From the NCBI GenBank assembly GCA_948933715.1, contig CAQZPH010000028.1:1-10946 (forward strand): DNA of 10,946 nucleotides, read 5' to 3'. The DNA is from an uncultured Eubacteriales bacterium. Lineage in GTDB: Bacteria > Bacillota > Clostridia > Oscillospirales > Acutalibacteraceae. The translations under genes were made by a program, and so were the position numbers. Positions 5,929 to 10,946 of this stretch are shown here, piece by piece. Below the pieces are notes generated by a model. That model saw only the letters and a list, made by a program, of their open reading frames with translations. It had not been told where the DNA came from and did no database searches. The stretch's first letter is position 1, and every line of letters begins with the position of its first letter.

Positions 5929-8269
5929 ATTTGATTTTAAACATAATTTTATTAGTTAACGCTGATAAAGAATAAAATATAATTGAAGTTATAGTACCCA
6001 CTAATATCAAAATTAAAATTAATTCTAACGTTAAAGTTGAAAGGGCAAAGAACTCCTTAAAAACTATTATACAAAATATAAATGCAACGGACATTAGTAA
6101 AAATAAAAGTTTTCTTATATTATTAAAAGGTACACATAAGTTAAATAACAATAAAAGACCACTAAACCCAGTTACAATAACGCATAGTGTAGATACATCC
6201 GAATTAGTAAAAGATATCCAGCTAGATGTAGCCATAATTAATAATATAGAAGAAACAATAGTTAATGCACACGGTAGAGCCCTACTAATAATATTAATAA
6301 AAAGGTTCCCTTTAATGCGACTTTTGTTTGGCTCAAGAGCTAACACAAACGATGGAATACCAATAGTTAAAACACTAGTTAAGGTCATTTGTATTGGCAT
6401 AAATGGGTATGGAGCATTAAAAAATAAAAACAGGATGGCAAGTAATGTTGCATATATTGTTTTTACTAGGAATAAAGATGATGAGCGTTGAATGTTGTTA
6501 ATAGAGCGTCTACCTTCAAGAACTACTTTTGGCATAGATGAAAAATCTGAATTTAGCAAAACCAGCTGAGACACTTTTTTAGCAGCATCGCTACCATTTG
6601 CCATTACAACACTACAATCAGCTTCTTTTAAAGCAAGAACATCGTTTACACCGTCGCCGGTCATGGCTACTGTATGTCCACTTTCTTTAAGTGCGCAGAT
6701 AATTTGCTTTTTTTGAATAGGAGATACTCGTCCAAAAATAGAATATTCATTTACAACTTTTTTAATATCATCTTCCGTCTTTAATATACTTGTATCAATG
6801 CATTTATCATAATTTTTAAGGCCGGCACGCTTTGCAACGGTTGACACAGTTGATACATTATCTCCCGATATAATTTTTATATCTACGCCCTGTTCGCTGA
6901 AATATTTTAGGGTATCAGGCGCAGTATTACGAATTACATCTTTTATTAAAATAAAACCCATTAAACTAAGGTTATCAGGTAAACTATTGTTAACAAAATT
7001 ATTTTTTGAATGAGCTAATACGATAACACGATTTTCTTTGGTGAATTCTTTTAATTGATCTCTTATGCCTTCGAGTTTATCTTTAAAAATAAATTCAGGA
7101 GCCCCCATAACATAACTCCCTAATTTGTTAAAATATGCACCCGACCACTTTTTTTCAGAGGAAAAAGGAACAATTTCGTCAGCTTGTTTTGAAGGATTAA
7201 TATCTCTTACGAAATCCTTTATAGCCAAGTAAGTTGGGTTTGTGTCTTCTATGTTATTTACTATAAGAGAAAGAGCAAAATTAATTTCATCTTGGCTATT
7301 TCCCTTGTAAGGTATTATAGAATCAACTTCCATTGTTCCTTGAGTAATTGTTCCAGTTTTATCAAGGCATAAAGTGTCTACACGAGCAAGAGTTTCTATG
7401 CAATACAATTCTTGAACTAATACCTTTTGCTTAGAAAGCCTTATAACACTTACAGCTAATACAGTGCTAGTTAAAAGAACAAGGCCTTCCGGGATCATAC
7501 CAATTAGTGCCGCTGTAGTGTTTATTATGGAGTTTTCAAAGTTGTTTTGCGCTAATTGATGTATAAATAAGAAAAAACCTAAAGGAACGATCAAAATAGA
7601 TAAAATCAAAATTATTTTATTAAACGCTAACATAATTTGAGAGTTAATTTTCTTTACATATTTGGCATCGCGAGATATTTTATAAGCATAGTTATCTTCT
7701 CCGATATTCTCAACCTGAGCTATGCATTTGCCGCTTACAATGTAACTTCCAGATAAAAGCAAATCCTCTTTTTTCTTTGTTATAGAGTTGGATTCGCCAG
7801 TTAACAGTGATTCATTAACTTCGCAGTTTCCCTTTAATATTTTACAGTCAGTAGGGATTTGATTCCCTGGACTTAGCTCTATTATATCGTCAAGCACAAG
7901 ATCATTAATACCAATTTTTATTTTTTTACCATTTCTTATAGCTGTTATTTTAGAAAGAGCAAGGATAGATAATTTGTCAACGGTTATTTTTGCGCGTATT
8001 TCTTGGTAGGTGCTAATAATAAGGTTTGAGATGACTACTCCCATAAACAATAAGTTTTTAAAAGAACCCACATAAATAATAGCGAAGGCTAAAATAAAGT
8101 TTATTATATTAAAAAGAGTAAATAAATTATCTTTTATAATTTGTGGAATAGTCTTTGTAGGGATAGATACATCTATGTTTACAAGATTTTCTTCTTTTCT
8201 ATTTATAACCTGTTCATCAGAAAGACCAAAGGATAAGTCGGGATCGTATCTTTCTTTATATTTTTGCAT
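5927..8269 (-). CDS. P-type cation-transporting ATPase, CtpE-like
   Basis: The 780-residue membrane ATPase is complete. In order it shows two N-terminal helices (about 46-66 and 70-87), the actuator loop TGES (157-160), helix 4 with IPEGL (259-263), and the phosphorylation motif DKTGT (Asp303). The nucleotide-binding region has KKWSGA (373-377) and MGAPE (388-392). The hinge is TGDGVND (537-543), followed by about six C-terminal helices. The stretch from PEGLVLLTS to VQELYCIETLARVDTL, and the late PIQMTLTSVLTIGIPSF helix, resemble the CtpE group, a mycobacterial member of which has been linked to Ca2+ uptake. There is no N-terminal metal-binding domain or CPC motif, which argues against copper or zinc transport. 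Ca2+ or another divalent cation is the likely cargo by inference. The minus-strand start has GGTAGGTG upstream and a consensus promoter. Confidence 0.9.
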   Translation of the reverse strand: MQKYKERYDPDLSFGLSDEQVINRKEENLVNIDVSIPTKTIPQIIKDNLFTLFNIINFILAFAIIYVGSFKNLLFMGVVISNLIISTYQEIRAKITVDKLSILALSKITAIRNGKKIKIGINDLVLDDIIELSPGNQIPTDCKILKGNCEVNESLLTGESNSITKKKEDLLLSGSYIVSGKCIAQVENIGEDNYAYKISRDAKYVKKINSQIMLAFNKIILILSILIVPLGFFLFIHQLAQNNFENSIINTTAALIGMIPEGLVLLTSTVLAVSVIRLSKQKVLVQELYCIETLARVDTLCLDKTGTITQGTMEVDSIIPYKGNSQDEINFALSLIVNNIEDTNPTYLAIKDFVRDINPSKQADEIVPFSSEKKWSGAYFNKLGSYVMGAPEFIFKDKLEGIRDQLKEFTKENRVIVLAHSKNNFVNNSLPDNLSLMGFILIKDVIRNTAPDTLKYFSEQGVDIKIISGDNVSTVSTVAKRAGLKNYDKCIDTSILKTEDDIKKVVNEYSIFGRVSPIQKKQIICALKESGHTVAMTGDGVNDVLALKEADCSVVMANGSDAAKKVSQLVLLNSDFSSMPKVVLEGRRSINNIQRSSSLFLVKTIYATLLAILFLFFNAPYPFMPIQMTLTSVLTIGIPSFVLALEPNKSRIKGNLFINIISRALPCALTIVSSILLIMATSSWISFTNSDVSTLCVIVTGFSGLLLLFNLCVPFNNIRKLLFLLMSVAFIFCIIVFKEFFALSTLTLELILILILVGTITSIIFYSLSALTNKIMFKIK

Positions 8270-8310
8270 TAAAACACCTACCTTAACATAAATGTTTAGT
8301 ATTTTATATA

Positions 8311-8339
8311 ATTATATATGCATATAAATTTAAAGTCAA
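8311..8339 (-). promoter_or_regulatory. Promoter of the P-type ATPase gene
   Basis: On the minus strand TTGACT (complement of 8334-8339) and TATAAT (complement of 8311-8316) are 17 bp apart, nearly consensus. The predicted leader is about 35 nt. The palindrome TATATGCATATA (8315-8326) lies at the -10/spacer boundary, where a repressor could block polymerase. Confidence 0.8.
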
Positions 8340-8375
8340 TCGATCTTTGCACAACACTTAGTAAGAGGTGATTTT

Positions 8376-8669
8376 ATGAAGTGCAGAATAATAGATATGC
8401 GATGTAAAGAGGTAATAAATGTAAAAACAGGAGTAAGAATAGGATGTGTAAGCGACATAGAGATAGATACAAAAAATGCAAAACTTGTATCAATAGTTAT
8501 ATACGGACGTTTGCGCTGCTGGGGACTTTTAGGGCGAGAAGATGATATTATAATTAGATGGGAAGACATAGAAGTAATAGGGGAGGACACGATACTTGTA
8601 AACTTTAATATGGCACCTAGGCGAAGAAAACGTAAATTTCCGGAGTTTAGGAAATTTTTAAAAACTTAA
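8376..8669 (+). CDS. YlmC/YmxH-family (PRC-barrel-like) sporulation-associated protein
   Basis: The 97-residue protein fits the YlmC/YmxH family. It has an N-terminal RIIDMRCKEVINVKTGVRIG with the invariant KEVIN and G-x-R-x-G spacing, a beta-rich centre (VSDIEIDTKNAKLVSIVIYG) and GREDDIIIRWEDIEVIGEDT, then a basic tail (RRRKRK). These are short PRC-barrel-like proteins of spore-forming Firmicutes, annotated as sporulation proteins although their molecular role is poorly known. The arginine- and lysine-rich tail (about 80-95) could bind nucleic acid or membrane, which is inference. AGAGGTGA lies just before the ATG. It is divergent from the ATPase gene. No clear housekeeping or sporulation promoter or terminator is visible around it, so it may read through into rpsB. 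Confidence 0.85.
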   Translation: MKCRIIDMRCKEVINVKTGVRIGCVSDIEIDTKNAKLVSIVIYGRLRCWGLLGREDDIIIRWEDIEVIGEDTILVNFNMAPRRRKRKFPEFRKFLKT

Positions 8670-8688
8670 CATTAAACTAAAATTTTTC

Positions 8689-8717
8689 TTGTAAAAGGTA
8701 ACATGTTATGATATAAT
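8689..8717 (+). promoter_or_regulatory. Promoter of rpsB-tsf
   Basis: TTGTAA (8689-8694) and TATAAT (8712-8717) lie 17 bp apart, with TGA before the -10. The TGATATAATAA core is identical to that of the tRNA-Ala promoter. Start near 8724 gives a leader of about 90 nt. Confidence 0.8.
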
Positions 8718-8723
8718 AATTTA

Positions 8724-8814
8724 CAAAAACACACGCTATCACTTTTTCTTGGTGCCAGAAAATGGTTTGTCGGGTATTTAAGTGTGGCGGAGGTAAAACC
8801 AAGGAGGACACAAA
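8724..8814 (+). promoter_or_regulatory. rpsB 5' leader with potential SD-occluding fold
   Basis: CTTGGT (8748-8753) can pair with ACCAAG (8798-8803), whose last bases belong to the AAGGAGG ribosome binding site (8801-8807). Directly inside, GCCA (8754-8757) can pair with TGGC (8785-8788). An extra GGAGG (8789-8793) sits in the resulting bulge. Such a fold could let ribosomal protein S2 control its own synthesis, as it does through a leader element in enterobacteria. I recognise no named RNA family here. Confidence 0.35.
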
Positions 8815-9564
8815 ATGTCAGTAATATCAATGAAACAACTTTTAGAAGCTGGTGTTCATTTTGGCCATCAGACAAGAAGATGGAACCCTAAAATGGCTGA
8901 ATACATCTTCACAGAAAGAAATGGTATTTATATCATTGATCTTCAGAAAACTGTAAAGGAATTAGGAGAAGCTTACGATTTTATTCGCGACATCACAGAA
9001 CAAGGAAAATCAGTTCTTTTTGTTGGAACTAAAAAACAAGCTCAGGATTCAGTTAAAGAAGAGGCTATACGTTGCGGAGCTTATTATGTTAATGCACGTT
9101 GGTTAGGTGGAATGCTTACAAACTTTTCAACTATCCGTCGCAGAATTAGCCGCTTAAAGCAGTTAAGAGAAATGCAAGAAAATGGAACTTTTGATTTGCT
9201 ACCTAAAAAGGAAGTAATTAAATTAAACCTTGAAATAGAAAAACTAGAGAAATTTCTAGGTGGCATTAAAGATATGAAAGATGTCCCTGGGGCATTATTT
9301 ATTGTTGATCCACGTAAGGAAAAAATCGCAGTGTCGGAAGCTAAAAAATTAGGTATTCCTGTTGTAGCTATAGTTGATACAAACTGCGACCCTGATGATG
9401 TTGATTATGTTATTCCTGGCAACGACGACGCTATAAGAGCTGTTAAACTTTTAGCAGGAGTAATGGCAAATGCTATTATTGAAGGCAAAGAAGGTCGTAT
9501 GGGAGCAGCCGCTGTAGAACCTGAGGCCGAAACAGCTGAAGAGGAAGTTGCTATAGCTGAATAA
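8815..9564 (+). CDS. rpsB: 30S ribosomal protein S2
   Basis: The 249-residue protein begins MSVISMKQLLEAGVHFGHQT, the canonical S2 N-terminus, followed by RRWNPKM and IYIIDLQKT. Later it shows FVGTKKQAQ, the NARWLGGMLTNF motif, PGALFIVDPRKE and VDTNCDPDDVDYVIPGNDDA. All are hallmark S2 segments. S2 joins the small subunit late and helps recruit S1 where that protein is present. The chain ends in an acidic Ala/Glu-rich tail (about 228-249) of the kind often seen in Firmicute S2. AAGGAGG lies 7 nt before the ATG. tsf follows 104 nt later, and the pair is probably one operon. Confidence 0.98.
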   Translation: MSVISMKQLLEAGVHFGHQTRRWNPKMAEYIFTERNGIYIIDLQKTVKELGEAYDFIRDITEQGKSVLFVGTKKQAQDSVKEEAIRCGAYYVNARWLGGMLTNFSTIRRRISRLKQLREMQENGTFDLLPKKEVIKLNLEIEKLEKFLGGIKDMKDVPGALFIVDPRKEKIAVSEAKKLGIPVVAIVDTNCDPDDVDYVIPGNDDAIRAVKLLAGVMANAIIEGKEGRMGAAAVEPEAETAEEEVAIAE

Positions 9565-9582
9565 TTTATAAATTTATTTTAT

Positions 9583-9610
9583 ACAGGAGACGGCAAAGTC
9601 CGTCTCTTGT
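9583..9610 (+). promoter_or_regulatory. Intercistronic hairpin between rpsB and tsf
   Basis: An 11-bp stem (9583-9593 with 9600-9610, one G-U pair) with a 6-nt loop CAAAGT has a GC-rich core (GAGACGG/CCGTCTC). No T run follows, so it is not a standard terminator. It could trim read-through into tsf, mark an RNA processing point, or protect the rpsB 3' end. Confidence 0.5.
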
Positions 9611-9668
9611 TGTGAAATACGCAAAATAGTTTTTAATAATTAGAATGAAAATAGTGGAGGTAACAATT

Positions 9669-10583
9669 ATGGCTTTTACAGCTAGTGATGTTAAGGCATT
9701 AAGAGAGAAAACAGGTTGCGGTATGATGGACTGCAAAAAAGCACTTACAGAATCAAACGGAGATATGGATAAGGCTGTTGATTTTTTAAGAGAAAAGGGA
9801 TTAGCAGCGGCAACTAAAAAATCAGGACGTATAGCAGCTGAGGGTGTTGCTTTTGCTTGCACAAATAAAGATAATAATGTGGCTGTTGTAATTGAAATTA
9901 ACGCCGAAACAGATTTCGTTGCAAAAAATGCGGACTTTTTAGCTTTTGTTCAAACATGTGCTGACACAGTTATTGAAAATAATCCTTCTAGCTTAGAAGA
10001 CTTAATGGCATGTAAAGCTCATGGTAGCGATTTAACTGTAGAAGAATTAGTAAGGGAAAAGATTCTTACAATCGGTGAGAATATAAAAATTCGTCGCTTT
10101 GAAAGATTTGAAGGAGTAGTTACAACTTATAACCACGCAGCTGGAAGAATCGGGGTAATGGTTAAGTTTAATACATCAGCTGATGTAGCTTCTAAAGAAG
10201 AGTTTAAAGTATATGCTAAAGATATAGCAATGCAAGTTGCAGCAGTGAACCCTGGATACTTAAATAGCAGTGCAGTACCTGCCGATGTTTTAGACCATGA
10301 AAAGAAAATTCTTACAGAACAGGTGATAAACGAAGGTAAACCTGCTAATATTGCAGAGAAAATTGTTATGGGCAAAATTGGAAAATTTTATAAAGAAAAC
10401 TGCCTAGTAGAGCAAGTTTTTGTTAAAGACTCTAATTTAACAGTTGAGCAATATACAAAAGAAACTGCTAAAAATTTAGGTGGAGACATAGAAATAGTTA
10501 GTTTTGTTCGCTTTGAAAAAGGCGAAGGGCTTGAAAAACGTGAAGATAACTTTGCTGATGAAGTAGCAAGCATGGTAAAGTAA
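9669..10583 (+). CDS. tsf: Elongation factor Ts
   Basis: The 304-residue protein starts MAFTASDVKALREKTGCGMM, the standard EF-Ts N-terminal UBA-like module (about 1-50, with MDCKKAL and MDKAVDFLREKGL). The TDFVAKN motif (81-87), which contacts EF-Tu, follows. The dimerisation/core region then contains YNHAAGRIGVMV, KDIAMQVAAVNP and the coiled segment GKIGKFYKENCLVEQVFVKD. EF-Ts exchanges GDP for GTP on EF-Tu. The start is ATG 9669 with GGAGG 8 nt upstream; an in-frame ATG at 9645 would add eight residues that run through that ribosome binding site. The length is slightly above the usual 280-295. It is co-transcribed with rpsB and ended by the terminator at 10614-10646. Confidence 0.97.
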   Translation: MAFTASDVKALREKTGCGMMDCKKALTESNGDMDKAVDFLREKGLAAATKKSGRIAAEGVAFACTNKDNNVAVVIEINAETDFVAKNADFLAFVQTCADTVIENNPSSLEDLMACKAHGSDLTVEELVREKILTIGENIKIRRFERFEGVVTTYNHAAGRIGVMVKFNTSADVASKEEFKVYAKDIAMQVAAVNPGYLNSSAVPADVLDHEKKILTEQVINEGKPANIAEKIVMGKIGKFYKENCLVEQVFVKDSNLTVEQYTKETAKNLGGDIEIVSFVRFEKGEGLEKREDNFADEVASMVK

Positions 10584-10613
10584 TTTAAATTCACAACAAA
10601 TAGAAAATATTTT

Positions 10614-10646
10614 AATAGAGCGTAGTGTACACCTGCGCTCTATTTT
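10614..10646 (+). terminator. Intrinsic terminator of rpsB-tsf
   Basis: AATAGAGCG (10614-10622) pairs with CGCTCTATT (10636-10644). Three further inner pairs (one G-U) leave a 7-nt loop. TTTT at 10643-10646 follows. The T run is short but the stem is solid. Confidence 0.75.
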
Positions 10647-10664
10647 AGTGTATGCATAACTATC

Positions 10665-10693
10665 TTTACATAATTATATTATTGTTGTAAAAT
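10665..10693 (+). promoter_or_regulatory. Probable promoter of pyrH
   Basis: TTTACA (10665-10670) and TAAAAT (10688-10693) are 17 bp apart, just after the tsf terminator. Start near 10700 gives a leader of about 25 nt. It suggests that pyrH is transcribed separately from rpsB-tsf here. Confidence 0.55.
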
Positions 10694-10725
10694 AATATAA
10701 AATCAACCTTAGGGAGTGGGTATTG

Positions 10726-10946
10726 GTGGAACCGAAATATAAAAGAGTATTATTAAAATTAAGCGGAGAGGCATTAGCGGGATCTCAAAAACAGGGAATA
10801 GATTTCGATACGATACTGTCAATTTGCGAACCTGTTAAGAGATGTGTAGACATGGGTGTGCAAATTGGGATAGTTGTTGGAGGCGGAAACTTCTGGAGAG
10901 GTCGTAGCAGTGGCAAGATGGATAGAACAAGAGCTGATCATATGGG
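10726..10946 (+). CDS. pyrH: UMP kinase, N-terminal part (runs off the window)
   Basis: The 73 visible codons read MEPKYKRVLLKLSGEAL and continue to GIVVGGGNFWRGR and MDRTRADHMG. These are the ATP-binding KLSGEAL (11-17), the Gly-rich GGGN loop (52-55) and the conserved RTRADHMG segment of bacterial UMP kinase (amino acid kinase family). The enzyme phosphorylates UMP to UDP and is usually a hexamer controlled by GTP and UTP. The likely start is GTG 10726, 9 nt after AGGGAG. The in-frame TTG at 10723 is closer to the ideal distance and cannot be excluded; it would add one residue. The gene follows tsf in the usual Firmicute order, and frr would be expected next, outside the window. Confidence 0.96.
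   Translation, partial: MEPKYKRVLLKLSGEALAGSQKQGIDFDTILSICEPVKRCVDMGVQIGIVVGGGNFWRGRSSGKMDRTRADHM

Noticed and set aside
8336..8590. 84-codon minus-strand open frame opposite the ymxH-like gene
   Set aside because: It overlaps a recognised gene, and its Ser/Ile-rich product looks like a reverse-strand artefact.
9645..9668. Longer EF-Ts starting at ATG 9645
   Set aside because: The eight extra codons run through the GGAGG site, and MAFTASDVKALREKTG is the conserved family N-terminus with an ideal ribosome binding site.

Overview
The window reads as chromosomal core sequence from a low-GC, spore-forming Gram-positive bacterium, most likely a member of the Clostridia. The reasons are the AT-rich intergenic DNA, strong AGGAGG-type ribosome binding sites, many intrinsic terminators, a lipoprotein signal, a YlmC/YmxH-family sporulation protein, a DUF1540 Cys-rich protein, and the rpsB-tsf-pyrH gene order. 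I cannot name a genus from sequence alone.

Layout, left to right. Positions 1-179 are the 3' end of 6-phosphofructokinase (pfkA). A small lipoprotein gene (292-825) follows and converges on a phosphoglucomutase-type phosphohexomutase (895-2601, minus strand); the two share a bidirectional terminator. The 2602-2872 gap holds back-to-back promoters, one for the mutase and one for a cluster of three tRNA-Ala genes (anticodons GGC, TGC, TGC; 2873-3158). After the tRNA terminator comes a gene-free stretch (3194-3485) with a possible small-RNA unit and a direct-repeat operator. It leads into a membrane-anchored HtrA/DegP-type protease that has no PDZ domain (3486-4316). Next are a 61-residue DUF1540 protein (4411-4596) and a two-gene azlC-azlD branched-chain amino acid export operon (4793-5867). 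azlD converges on a large minus-strand P-type ATPase related to the CtpE group (5927-8269). The ATPase is divergent from a ymxH-like gene (8376-8669). The window ends with the translation cluster rpsB (8815-9564), tsf (9669-10583) and the start of pyrH (10726 onward).

Functionally the window is mostly housekeeping: glycolysis and sugar-phosphate interconversion (pfkA, mutase), translation (three tRNA-Ala, S2, EF-Ts), pyrimidine nucleotide supply (pyrH), and envelope or transport functions (lipoprotein, protease, AzlCD, P-type ATPase). Promoters are unusually legible. Several have near-consensus -35 and -10 boxes 17 bp apart with a TG extension before the -10.

I found no mobile element, CRISPR array, phage gene or clear new multi-gene system. 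The points most worth a second look are regulatory: a WalR/PhoP-like tandem repeat before the PDZ-less protease, a possible SD-occluding fold in the rpsB leader, an isolated promoter-terminator pair that may encode a small RNA, and the tRNA-Ala array in which only the anticodon arm differs between copies.
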